From the NCBI RefSeq assembly GCF_000725285.1, contig NZ_CP007161.1, positions 2,642,213-2,706,212 on the forward strand: DNA of 64,000 bases, written 5' to 3'. How positions within the stretch are numbered: the first letter of the stretch is position 1; every line of letters starts with the position of its first letter. Below the pieces are notes generated by a model. The model had not been told where the DNA came from and did not search any database. It saw only the letters and a list, made by a program, of their open reading frames with translations. Source of the stretch: Virgibacillus sp. SK37 (GTDB lineage Bacteria > Bacillota > Bacilli > Bacillales > Amphibacillaceae). A program made the translations under genes and the position numbers. Shown one piece after another: positions 54,611 to 62,095 of this stretch.

Positions 54611-55093
54611 ATGAAACAAACAATTAAAGACAATAAAGTAGGTATAGCTGTCGGAGTCGGCGCAGTTGCTGGAATATCTTATTTATTAATTAATTCTAAT
54701 TCAAGAAATAAAATGAAAGACACAACGAAAAACGCAAAGAATACTGCCGGGGAATATGTAAGCGAAATTAAACAGGACCCAAAAGGAAAAAAGAATGAAT
54801 ATGTAAGCAAAGTTAAAACAGTTGTCGAAAACGCCCAAAAAGCACTGAATAAAGTGCAATATGTATTAGACAATCAAGGCAAGGATATTAAATCTACGAC
54901 TGAAGATATTGTTGATCACACGAAAGACATTGCCGCCACAGCTGCAGATGCGAAGGATGAATTAAAAGATGCTGGTGATGACATGAAAAAGGCGAAAGAA
55001 GAACTAAAACATTCTTCTACTGACACGAATGGTGAAGCATCCAAGAAAACAAAAGAAACAGACCATCATGTTATTAATGATGCTATTGAATAA
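54611..55093 (+). CDS. YtxH-like general stress protein
   Basis: A 160-residue protein. One hydrophobic segment (about residues 10-27, VGIAVGVGAVAGISYLL) is followed by a long, highly charged, repetitive helical tail (KDTTKNAKNTAGEYVSEIKQ and KDIAATAADAKDELKDAGDD). This layout matches YtxH/LEA-like stress proteins that sit on the membrane. AGGAGAGGTG lies before the ATG. The gene ends at a terminator shared with topB. Confidence 0.8.
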   Translation: MKQTIKDNKVGIAVGVGAVAGISYLLINSNSRNKMKDTTKNAKNTAGEYVSEIKQDPKGKKNEYVSKVKTVVENAQKALNKVQYVLDNQGKDIKSTTEDIVDHTKDIAATAADAKDELKDAGDDMKKAKEELKHSSTDTNGEASKKTKETDHHVINDAIE

Positions 55094-55097
55094 GAGA

Positions 55098-55139
55098 AAA
55101 GAGCTGCAAACATCTAAGAGAAGATGCATGCAGCTCTTT
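55098..55139. terminator. Bidirectional terminator between the YtxH-like gene and topB
   Basis: AAAGAGCTGCA pairs with TGCAGCTCTTT, with an inner ACATCT/AGATG stem. It sits in the 56 nt between the converging genes. Confidence 0.8.
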
Positions 55140-55149
55140 GTTTTATAAA

Positions 55150-57315
55150 CTACTTTTTCAATTTAGCCAATTGCTCAGCCAGCGCGTTATTTTTAAACCC
55201 ATCATCCTGTTTCTTTAAATATTTATTAACATCCTTCTTTGATACTTTATGTTTTTTCTCTCGTTGTTTCCGCTCATTAAATGTCGATAATTTCTCTCGA
55301 TGGCCACACTTGCACATAAACATTTGGCCCTCACCTTCTCCACGGAGCTCTAAACGTTTATGACAATTAGGACAGCGGGCATTGGTGACCTTTGCTACGT
55401 TTTTCTTATGTCCACAGGAGCGATCTTGACAGACAAGCATTCTTCCATTTCTATTTTTGATTTCCAACATTAATTTACCACAATCCGGGCATTTTGTTCC
55501 CGTCAGATTATCATGCTTAAACTTCTCATCACTGCTCTTTATTTCCTCTACTACTTCTTTTGCATATGTTTTCATTTCACTTATAAATTTATTTTTCTCA
55601 AGCGTTCCTTCCGCAATCATGCCTAACTTTTGCTCCCACTCAGCTGTCAATGCTGGTGACCGTAAATCTTCCGGAACGAGGTCAAGCAACTGACGACCTT
55701 TTGAAGTAAGAAAAATATACTTACCCCTTTGCTCCATATACATCCCATTAAATAGCTTTTCTATAATATCAGCACGGGTAGCTACAGTACCTAAACCACC
55801 AGTTTGGTTCATTGTTTTTACAAGCTTTTTATCTTCCATGTAACGTACAGGATTTTCCATTGCTTGTAAAAGTCCACCTTCTGTGAAATGTTCGGGTGGC
55901 TTCGTTTCCCCTTCGGTAAGTTTTAAAGTTAATCCAGTAAACGTAGTTCCTTTTTCTATAGCAGGAAGGGTTTGATTGTCATTTGACTCATCATCTTCAT
56001 ATTTGTTGTCATAAACCTCTTTCCAGCCTTGCTTTTTAACAACTTTTCCTTTAGCGACAAATCTTTCATCACTAATAACTGCTTGTATAGTAGTCTGCTC
56101 ATATTCATACGGATCAGATAAGACAGCCAGGAACCTTTTAACAACCAAATCATAGATTTTTCGTTCTTTATCATCTAAATCATTCAAGTTAACCTGTTGT
56201 TCTGTAGGAATAATAGCATGGTGATCTGAGACTTTAGCATTGTCCACCACTGCTTTGGATAGCTTACATTCCTTGCGGAGCAATTTTGCTGCAGTTTTGG
56301 CATATTGGTCCACTCCACACGCCCTTAACCGATCTTTTAATGTCGGTACAATATCACTGGAGATAACACGTGAATCTGTACGTGGATAAGTAAGAACCTT
56401 ATGTTGTTCATATAGTTTTTGCATGATGGAAAGTGTTTGTTTTCCAGAGAAATTAAAAATTCTGTTCGCATCTCTTTGTAACTCTGTTAAATCATAAAGC
56501 TGAGGTGCAAATTTTTTCTTATAAGTCTTTTCTACATGTGTCACCTTGGCAGGTTGTTTTTTTAAATCGTTTAGAAGCTTCTCTGCTTGCTCTTTGGAAA
56601 AAATTCTCCGATTATTTTTCGGATCCTGCCAAACCAGTTTAAAGCCTTTATTTGTATTAGCTTCCACTCCGTAAAATTTCTTTGGCTTAAATTGATTTAT
56701 CTCTTTCTCTCTTGTAGCTACCATAGCTAGTGTTGGTGTCTGAACCCGTCCACTGGAGAGTTGTGCATTAAATTTGGTTGTAAGGGCTCTTGTCGCGTTT
56801 AACCCCACATACCAATCGGCTTCAGAGCGAGCTACTGCAGCGTCATAGAGATTTTCATATTTTTTACCAGCTTTAAGATGTTTGAAGCCATCTTTTATTG
56901 CTTTATCTGTAACAGAAGAAATCCATAGACGTTTCACAGGCTTTGTTACTCTCGCTTTTTCCAAGATCCAACGAGCAACAAGCTCTCCTTCCCTTCCTGC
57001 GTCTGTTGCTATAACTATTTCCTTAACATCCTTTCGATTCAATTGAGTTTTCACTGTGCTAAATTGCTTACCAGTTTTCTTAATCACAACTGTTTTTAAC
57101 TTGGAAGGCAGCATTGGTAAATCCTCCAACTTCCATGCTTTATATTTATCATCATAGACTTCAGGGTCAGCCAGAGTAACTAAATGCCCAAGTGCCCAAG
57201 TTACAATATAATTTGCACCCTCCATAAAGCCATTACCTTTTTTACCACAATTTAGAACACGTGCGATATCCCGGCCAACAGAAGGTTTTTCTGCTAATAC
57301 GACTGTTTTACTCAT
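55150..57315 (-). CDS. topB: DNA topoisomerase III
   Basis: A 721-residue type IA topoisomerase. The TOPRIM domain begins VVLAEKPSVGRDIARVL and includes VIATDAGREGE; the active-site Tyr lies in VLTYPRTDSRVI (about residue 310). Toward the C terminus come FTEGGLLQAMENP, GLGTVATRADIIEKLF, and a zinc-ribbon part with three cysteine pairs (CPDCGKLM, CQDRSCGHKK, CPNCHKRLE and CKCGHREK). It decatenates and unlinks DNA. It is longer than B. subtilis TopB mainly at the zinc-ribbon end. Monocistronic. Confidence 0.96.
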   Translation of the reverse strand: MSKTVVLAEKPSVGRDIARVLNCGKKGNGFMEGANYIVTWALGHLVTLADPEVYDDKYKAWKLEDLPMLPSKLKTVVIKKTGKQFSTVKTQLNRKDVKEIVIATDAGREGELVARWILEKARVTKPVKRLWISSVTDKAIKDGFKHLKAGKKYENLYDAAVARSEADWYVGLNATRALTTKFNAQLSSGRVQTPTLAMVATREKEINQFKPKKFYGVEANTNKGFKLVWQDPKNNRRIFSKEQAEKLLNDLKKQPAKVTHVEKTYKKKFAPQLYDLTELQRDANRIFNFSGKQTLSIMQKLYEQHKVLTYPRTDSRVISSDIVPTLKDRLRACGVDQYAKTAAKLLRKECKLSKAVVDNAKVSDHHAIIPTEQQVNLNDLDDKERKIYDLVVKRFLAVLSDPYEYEQTTIQAVISDERFVAKGKVVKKQGWKEVYDNKYEDDESNDNQTLPAIEKGTTFTGLTLKLTEGETKPPEHFTEGGLLQAMENPVRYMEDKKLVKTMNQTGGLGTVATRADIIEKLFNGMYMEQRGKYIFLTSKGRQLLDLVPEDLRSPALTAEWEQKLGMIAEGTLEKNKFISEMKTYAKEVVEEIKSSDEKFKHDNLTGTKCPDCGKLMLEIKNRNGRMLVCQDRSCGHKKNVAKVTNARCPNCHKRLELRGEGEGQMFMCKCGHREKLSTFNERKQREKKHKVSKKDVNKYLKKQDDGFKNNALAEQLAKLKK

Positions 57316-57497
57316 TAATATAAAATCCTCTCTATTAAAATGGCGTAAATAATTACACCATAAGACGTTTATACATACTTTACCATATTACACTATATTC
57401 TTGCATCGGCCTGCATTCAAATTGCCGTTATTCGAAGCACAAAGCCTTTCTCTTCCCCATAAACTATATTCAGAGTTGAAGTAAAGGATTTGATGCT

Positions 57498-58112
57498 ATG
57501 CTATTTTATACAGGACTATTACTACTTGTCATAGCTGTAAGCCTCGATGGTTTTGGAGTCGGCATCACTTATGGCATGAGAAATATTCGTGTTCCATTCC
57601 CTGCTTTGTTCATTATTATGCTATGTTCAGGTGTAATTGTCGTAATTTCAATGACCATAGGAAATGTCCTAAGTTCCTGGTTCACACCTACTGCAGCAAA
57701 ATTTTTAGGAGGTAGTATTTTAATTGCATTAGGGTTATTCTCCTTGTGGAACAGCGTGGGTAGAAAAAGCGATGAGAACGATGCAGAAGGTAAAAATAAA
57801 AATATCCTATCTACAGTTTTATCCACACCCGATTCGGCAGACCTTGACCAATCAGGAACTATATCTACCGGTGAAGCTTTCTTACTTGGAGCTGCACTTG
57901 CATTAGACGCATTTGGAGCTGGTATAGGTGCTTCGATGCTTGGCTACACACCAGTTATAACCGCCTTTCTGATCGCATGCATGAGCGGTATATTTCTCTT
58001 TTCCGGAATCCGTGTAGGAATTATTTTAGCAAAAAATGAAAAATTGCGCCGCATGGCAGTAATTCCCCCCGTGCTTCTTATTACAATCGGAATTCTGAAT
58101 ATCATTGTTTAG
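57498..58112 (+). CDS. ytaF: Sporulation membrane protein YtaF (MntP-like)
   Basis: A 204-residue membrane protein with six segments in two homologous halves (LVIAVSLDGFGVGITYGM and GAALALDAFGAGIGASMLG), as in the MntP/YtaF family. B. subtilis YtaF is a sporulation membrane protein of unknown mechanism. The cytosolic linker holds D115-L-D117-Q-S119-G-T-I-S-T-G-E126, which fits an EF-hand calcium-binding loop exactly. Divergent from topB; its terminator is at 58118. Confidence 0.88.
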   Translation: MLFYTGLLLLVIAVSLDGFGVGITYGMRNIRVPFPALFIIMLCSGVIVVISMTIGNVLSSWFTPTAAKFLGGSILIALGLFSLWNSVGRKSDENDAEGKNKNILSTVLSTPDSADLDQSGTISTGEAFLLGAALALDAFGAGIGASMLGYTPVITAFLIACMSGIFLFSGIRVGIILAKNEKLRRMAVIPPVLLITIGILNIIV

Positions 58113-58117
58113 ATAAG

Positions 58118-58154
58118 AAAAGCTCCCCCTATCACAAGGTGTAAGGGGAGCTTT
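58118..58154 (+). terminator. Terminator of ytaF
   Basis: AAAGCTCCCC (58118-58127) pairs with GGGGAGCTTT (58145-58154). It lies 6 nt after the stop codon. Confidence 0.75.
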
Positions 58155-58182
58155 GTTAGTTTTAAATTTTATAATATAAGAG

Positions 58183-58219
58183 AAAAACCACGGTACAGAT
58201 AAACTGTCCGTGGCTTTTT
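58183..58219 (-). terminator. Terminator of the 22-residue peptide gene
   Basis: On the minus strand CCACGG-ACAG pairs with CTGT-A-CCGTGG, followed by TTTTT. It begins immediately after the stop codon of the small gene at 58220. Confidence 0.8.
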
Positions 58220-58288
58220 TTATAGCATGGAAATAATCCAGCCTATTACAACAATTGCTCCAATTATCATTAAAATAGTTCGTAACAT
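58220..58288 (-). CDS. 22-residue hydrophobic membrane peptide
   Basis: A very small gene: ATG at 58288, 22 codons, TAA, with AAAGGATGAATTTAT upstream as ribosome binding site and a terminator directly behind. The product begins MLRTILMIIGAIVVIGW and ends SML; it is one hydrophobic helix with a single Arg at residue 3. It could be a small membrane regulator or a toxin-like peptide; nothing further can be said. The site, frame and terminator together argue for a real gene. Confidence 0.6.
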   Translation of the reverse strand: MLRTILMIIGAIVVIGWIISML

Positions 58289-58377
58289 ATAAATTCATCC
58301 TTTCCAGGTTCCTATGGGTTATCTTATTCGTATATCTATTACTTACCCATCATCCCTCCCTGAAAAACATTACAGTT

Positions 58378-59274
58378 TTATGTCACGATGTTTAATAAAA
58401 TGGTTAAGCTTAGGATACTGAATATCGTTGCAATAAACGTAATACTGGAAACGAGCTCCGGTTCTGTGTCAAACTCTATTGCATACATTGTCGTAGTAGC
58501 TGCAGTTGGCATAGCAGAAATAATTATTAGCACAGTGGCTACGAGTGGATCCACATCCACAAAGGATACGAAAGCAAATGCAATTAAGGGAGCTATTACC
58601 ATTTTTAAACTAACAGCTGAAATTATTACTTGCCAATTTATACTGATACCTGTAATGGATGCCAGTTGCATACCTAGCATGATCATCATAACCGGTATTG
58701 CTGCATCGCCTACCATTGTTAAGGTAGAATGAACAGATTCAGGTACCGAGAATTGCAACTGCTGAAAGATAAAAGCAAGAATAGCAGCATACGTAGTCGG
58801 CATTTTTAAAACATTTTTGACTGCCCGTTTAACCCCACTCGTACTTCTCGAAGCATAATACACTCCAAAAAAATTATTTTGCAGTGCCTGTACGACCATG
58901 ATAAATATTGCGAAAGGCAGAGCCGCGTCCCCAACGCTGAGGAGAACTACAGGCAAACCATAATTTCCAGAATTCATAAATCCTGTAGCAAGTATGGAGG
59001 CACTTTCCACTGATGGAGTCCATTTTAAGATTTTGGCTAGCATTTTATTTAAAAATACCATCGCAAAAAATAAGACAAACATGTAAACAACAATGATTGT
59101 ATAACTATGATCGAATTCTGCTTCATACAGTGAGGTAAAGACTAAAGCTGGGGATAATATGTATAGCGACACTGCAGATACAGATTTCACGTCAAGTAAA
59201 CGGATTCGCTGCAATATATATCCTGCAGCAAACACAGCCATTATCGGTATAATTACATTTAAAAACAAACCCAT
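58378..59274 (-). CDS. AEC family transporter (auxin efflux carrier type)
   Basis: A 298-residue membrane protein with about ten hydrophobic segments. Family features are NVIIPIMAVFAAGYILQRIRLLD, SLYILSPALVF, FMNSGNYGLPVVL (helix break) and SAMPTAATTTMYAIEF. Bacterial members export or exchange organic acids such as malate. The start at 59274 follows TTGGAG; an upstream ATG in frame (59304) lies before the ribosome binding site. Monocistronic. Confidence 0.9.
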   Translation of the reverse strand: MGLFLNVIIPIMAVFAAGYILQRIRLLDVKSVSAVSLYILSPALVFTSLYEAEFDHSYTIIVVYMFVLFFAMVFLNKMLAKILKWTPSVESASILATGFMNSGNYGLPVVLLSVGDAALPFAIFIMVVQALQNNFFGVYYASRSTSGVKRAVKNVLKMPTTYAAILAFIFQQLQFSVPESVHSTLTMVGDAAIPVMMIMLGMQLASITGISINWQVIISAVSLKMVIAPLIAFAFVSFVDVDPLVATVLIIISAMPTAATTTMYAIEFDTEPELVSSITFIATIFSILSLTILLNIVT

Positions 59275-59406
59275 GAAACACAACTCCAATTGGTATAAAT
59301 TCATAATAATTGTAGCATAATTGCTTTTACCCTTCTCTGAAAAAGATTGTTAGTTGCTATACAAACGCTTTTCTCATAATAATTACGTCTTGTAAGTAAG
59401 AGGCAT

Positions 59407-59432
59407 GTTTATTGGAGTGAACCTCAGGGAAT
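59407..59432 (+). promoter_or_regulatory. SigB-type promoter of csbD
   Basis: GTTTAT (59407-59412), a 14-nt spacer and GGGAAT (59427-59432) match the SigB consensus GTTTAA-N13/15-GGGWAT at all but one position. It lies 39 nt before the csbD start. csbD of B. subtilis is controlled by SigB. Confidence 0.8.
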
Positions 59433-59471
59433 TGAATTTACACATTAGAAATTTCACAGGAGGTTTTTATA

Positions 59472-59681
59472 ATGAGAAAAGACGGAACTGACTATAAGAC
59501 AGAAGGTACTGCAGATAAACTAAAAGGAGAAGCCAAAGACCAATTCGGTCAATCAGCTAACGATAAAGGAAAGCAAGCTGAAGGTTTAAAGGATAAAGCA
59601 AAAGGTGAAATGAAGGATAAGGCTGGAGAAATGAAGAATAAGTTTGATGAAGAGAAGGCAAAAAGAACAAAAAATGAATAA
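59472..59681 (+). CDS. csbD: CsbD family stress protein
   Basis: A 69-residue, very hydrophilic protein made of repeats such as ADKLKGEAKDQFGQ, KQAEGLKDKAKGEMKDKAGEMKNK, matching the CsbD family (general stress, SigB regulon). It is predicted to be disordered or helical. ACAGGAGGTTTTTAT lies before the ATG. Its promoter at 59407 has the SigB form. Confidence 0.92.
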   Translation: MRKDGTDYKTEGTADKLKGEAKDQFGQSANDKGKQAEGLKDKAKGEMKDKAGEMKNKFDEEKAKRTKNE

Positions 59682-59720
59682 TGGGTTTTCCTCACATTTA
59701 ACACAAAAGCTTGTTAGGAT

Positions 59721-59749
59721 TTGACAAATCAATGTTTCTGTGAGAATAT
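59721..59749 (+). promoter_or_regulatory. Promoter of the structured RNA / cvfB leader
   Basis: TTGACA (59721-59726), a 17-nt spacer, and GAATAT (59744-59749) preceded by TGA as an extended -10. The -35 is perfect; the -10 is weak. The start point would be near 59756. Confidence 0.6.
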
Positions 59750-59755
59750 AGTTAG

Positions 59756-60085
59756 GTTAACAAAGTGAAGTAGCAAATAAGTGATCTGGCATTCTGCAAA
59801 ATGTTTTTGATGATGCTTATTCACACTGGCGCGACTAAGGGGTCGCAAGGACGTAAGAGCAGGTAGGGCTTACGTTGCTTAAGTTAGAGAACACCCAGTG
59901 GAACACGTACCGCGGTTAAGCGAAATTTTATCTGGAGTATAGACTCCCTAGATGAACATGCTGAATATATAAAAGTTGAGATAGAATTTCCCACCCGAAT
60001 CATTCGGGATAAAAATAAAATTAAAACTTATGTGTTACTTTAGAAATCAAAGGGGTACTCTTAATAAGGAGTATCCCTTTTCCAA
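59756..60085 (+). ncRNA. Putative structured leader RNA (riboswitch candidate) upstream of cvfB
   Basis: About 330 nt without coding potential, transcribed from the promoter at 59721. Stems seen: GCGAC/GUCGC (59831-59835 with 59842-59846), ACGUAAG/CUUACGU (59851-59857 with 59869-59875), CACUGG/CCAGUG (59824-59829 with 59895-59900), GCUUAA/UUAAGC (59877-59882 with 59916-59921), and GGAGU/ACUCC (59934-59938 with 59943-59947). The third and fourth cross, giving a pseudoknot. The region ends in a terminator-like hairpin 20 nt before cvfB. I do not recognise the family; it does not match T-box, SAM, TPP, c-di-AMP, c-di-GMP, RNase P or tmRNA patterns I know. Confidence 0.55.
60049..60084 (+). terminator. 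Terminator-like hairpin in the cvfB leader
   Basis: AAAGGGGTACTC (60049-60060) pairs with GAGTATCCCTTT (60069-60080) over 12 bp with one G-U, followed by TCC. Only four T in a row follow the stem, so it is either a weak terminator/attenuator or an RNA end. cvfB starts 25 nt further. Confidence 0.6.
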
Positions 60086-60104
60086 TAGAAAGAAGGTTAT
60101 TAAA

Positions 60105-60962
60105 ATGAATTCATTACAAGTAGGTACCATCCAAACAATGACTGTGGACAGAAAAATCGAAACCGGCTATGTGTTAAAAAGAGAGACGGAGGAAGTTTTA
60201 CTCCACCACAATGAAAGTGATATGGAACTGGAAGCAGACCAAAAAGTTAATGTCTTTTTATATGTCGATAAAAAAGGGAACAGGATTGCAACAACAAAAT
60301 TACCAAACGTTCAAATGGATGTATATGACTGGGCTGAAGTTGTAGAAGTAGTTCCAAATCTCGGTGTTTTTGTAGATATTGGCACAACAAAAGAAATACT
60401 TGTATCCAAAGACGATCTCCCCCTGTTTGAAAATGTATGGCCACAAACTGGAGACAGACTCTACGTAACGCTCGGAAAAGATCAAAAGGGTCGGCTACTT
60501 GCCATTCCGGCAACTGAAGGAATAATCTTCCGTGAATTTGAATTTACGCAGGATGGAGAATTATTAAATCAGCATGTTAGCGGTACTGTTTATCACACAA
60601 GCAGAGAGGGTGCCGCAATTATTACGGAGCAGAATTATCGTGGGTTTATTCATCATACAGAGCGTAAAGCAGAGCCGCGTCTTGGTGAATATGTACGTGG
60701 GCGCATAATTGAAGTTAAACCTGATGGTACCTTAAACATCTCTCTTCGTCCTTTAAAACAACATAGTATTGGGGAAGATGCTGATGCAATTCTAACACAT
60801 TTAGAAACCAGTGGAGGTGTTATTCCTTTTAGTGATAAAAGTGAACCTGAGGATATCCTTGGCACCTTTAATATTAGCAAATCTGCGTTTAAACGTGCGC
60901 TTGGAAAGCTGATGAAGGAAGGCAAAGTGGAACAAAGAGATGGACAAACATACCTAAAGTAA
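60105..60962 (+). CDS. cvfB: S1-domain RNA-binding protein, CvfB/YitL family
   Basis: A 285-residue protein of the CvfB/YitL family: three S1-like OB-fold domains (the middle one has GVFVDIGTTKEILVSKDDLP; the third GAAIITEQNYRGFIHHTERK) and a C-terminal winged helix (LGTFNISKSAFKRALGKLMKEGKVEQ). CvfB of S. aureus binds RNA and influences virulence gene expression. The start at 60105 follows GAAGG by 8 nt; the frame is open 25 codons upstream but lies in the hairpin region. A leader RNA with a terminator-like hairpin precedes it. Confidence 0.92.
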   Translation: MNSLQVGTIQTMTVDRKIETGYVLKRETEEVLLHHNESDMELEADQKVNVFLYVDKKGNRIATTKLPNVQMDVYDWAEVVEVVPNLGVFVDIGTTKEILVSKDDLPLFENVWPQTGDRLYVTLGKDQKGRLLAIPATEGIIFREFEFTQDGELLNQHVSGTVYHTSREGAAIITEQNYRGFIHHTERKAEPRLGEYVRGRIIEVKPDGTLNISLRPLKQHSIGEDADAILTHLETSGGVIPFSDKSEPEDILGTFNISKSAFKRALGKLMKEGKVEQRDGQTYLK

Positions 60963-60988
60963 GTTGCAGTTAACTTTATTTTCCATTT

Positions 60989-61023
60989 AGCAATAGCTGA
61001 AGGAGCTCCTTCAAGCTATTGCT
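60989..61023 (+). terminator. Long hairpin after cvfB
   Basis: AGCAATAGCT-GAAGGA pairs with TCCTTC-A-AGCTATTGCT: 16 bp with one bulged A and a 2-nt loop, so the ends of the loop probably open. There is no long T-run, so it may be a 3' end-protecting hairpin. Confidence 0.55.
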
Positions 61024-61057
61024 ATATCCGTTTTCTACTATTTGATCCCACTCCAAC

Positions 61058-61088
61058 AAAAAAAGAGCGATAATCCCGCTCTTTTTTT
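61058..61088. terminator. Bidirectional terminator
   Basis: AAAAAAAGAGCG (61058-61069) pairs with CGCTCTTTTTTT (61077-61088). It serves the small membrane protein gene at 61098 (minus) and probably cvfB (plus). Confidence 0.88.
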
Positions 61089-61097
61089 CTGTTTATC

Positions 61098-61382
61098 TTA
61101 TGCTTTTACGTTAGCATAAGATTCCACAAGTGATGTAATTATAAATCCAAGGGCAGCTGCAAACAGGCAGGCAATTCCCCATCCGCCATAGCCGGCACCC
61201 ATCATGTCAACTTTTTCAACAATTGGTGCCATGAATAGGAATGCAAAACCAGCCAACGCTACAATTACACTAGGAAAGTAACCTGTGAACTTTTCTTTTG
61301 ATGTGGCCTTGGAGACAACCAAATTCACAATGATAACTATTGCTGCCAAGATTGCGCCAATAATGATTACTGAACTAACCAT
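61098..61382 (-). CDS. Small three-helix membrane protein, possibly YesK-like
   Basis: A 94-residue membrane protein with three hydrophobic segments (about 4-24, 36-54 and 66-86) and a Gly-rich GAGYGGWGIACLF stretch before the third. It resembles the YesK family of small Bacillus membrane proteins, but the match is only by overall pattern. GAGGTGAAAGT precedes the ATG. Function unknown; it has its own terminator. Confidence 0.7.
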   Translation of the reverse strand: MVSSVIIIGAILAAIVIIVNLVVSKATSKEKFTGYFPSVIVALAGFAFLFMAPIVEKVDMMGAGYGGWGIACLFAAALGFIITSLVESYANVKA

Positions 61383-61462
61383 ACTTTCACCTCATAAATT
61401 AATATAGTGCTATATATAGTCTACAATTGAAGCGTCTTAAAGTCAATTGCACAAAGGTATTT

Positions 61463-61669
61463 TCACACAATAGACGTATTCGTATACACTCTACCTACTT
61501 GTCCATCGTCGAGACGTACTTTAATACCGTGCGGATGATAAGACGATTTTGTAAGTAAATCCTTTACAAGCCCGCTTGTCAATTTACCTGTACGTTGATC
61601 TTTTTTTAATACGATTTCTACTTCCATGCCTGGATGGATGTTTTCGCGGTATCTTCCATCTACTACCAT
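61463..61669 (-). CDS. YwbE family protein
   Basis: A small basic protein (68 residues from the ATG at 61669) matching the YwbE/DUF2196 family: YRENIHPGMEVEIVLKKDQRTGKLTSGLVKDLLT and HPHGIKVRLDDGQVGRVY. It looks like a small beta-barrel, perhaps nucleic-acid binding. AAGGAGAG is 11 nt upstream of this ATG; a TTG two codons earlier has better spacing, so the start is open. Function unknown. Confidence 0.85.
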   Translation of the reverse strand: MVVDGRYRENIHPGMEVEIVLKKDQRTGKLTSGLVKDLLTKSSYHPHGIKVRLDDGQVGRVYTNTSIV

Positions 61670-61709
61670 AAACAAACTCTCTCCTTACTTAACACTGGTC
61701 TATATCCTT

Positions 61710-61940
61710 TTACACTTTTTGAATGGCAAACAGATCATCTAATTTCTCTGTCAAATACGCATGAGAATCCTCTACACCGAGATTATAAAAAACCGGCGCT
61801 AATTTATCCATAAAGAAATCAAGAAACATTAGTGCAGCTAAATTCCCTATATCCTCCCCACGCTCTTGTTCAAAATAAGCTTGGATATGACCAGCCATCT
61901 CTTCCTTCTTCTCCTTCGTAATTTCAAATTTTGATTTCAT
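61710..61940 (-). CDS. DUF2164 family protein
   Basis: A 76-residue protein matching DUF2164: an N-terminal KKEEMAGHIQAYFEQERGEDIGNLAALMFLDFFMDKLAPVFYNLGV and a short helical tail. It is found in many Firmicutes and Proteobacteria and its function is unknown. AAAGGTC precedes the ATG. It lies 40 nt ahead of the YwbE gene, same strand, and may be co-transcribed. Confidence 0.85.
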   Translation of the reverse strand: MKSKFEITKEKKEEMAGHIQAYFEQERGEDIGNLAALMFLDFFMDKLAPVFYNLGVEDSHAYLTEKLDDLFAIQKV

Positions 61941-62095
61941 ATAATCGACCTTTCTTTTAATATAATAATAATCTCAGTTTATCATACATTGTTATTAATC
62001 GTTTGGCGAATACGTCTTTTTATTTTTTCATACAATTAAAAGGAGTTACCGCTATGATGTCGAAATATGTTATCAGGTATAAAAGGAGGAAAACG

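Noticed and set aside
59930-59960. Group I intron core (UAUAGACUCC resembling a P7 element)
   Set aside because: The expected matching P7 partner and P3/P8 elements are not found, and no split gene surrounds it.
59756-60085. T-box riboswitch
   Set aside because: ACCGCGG and GUGG are present but are separated and not in the T-box order GGGUGGNACCGCG; the downstream gene is not an amino-acid or tRNA synthetase gene.
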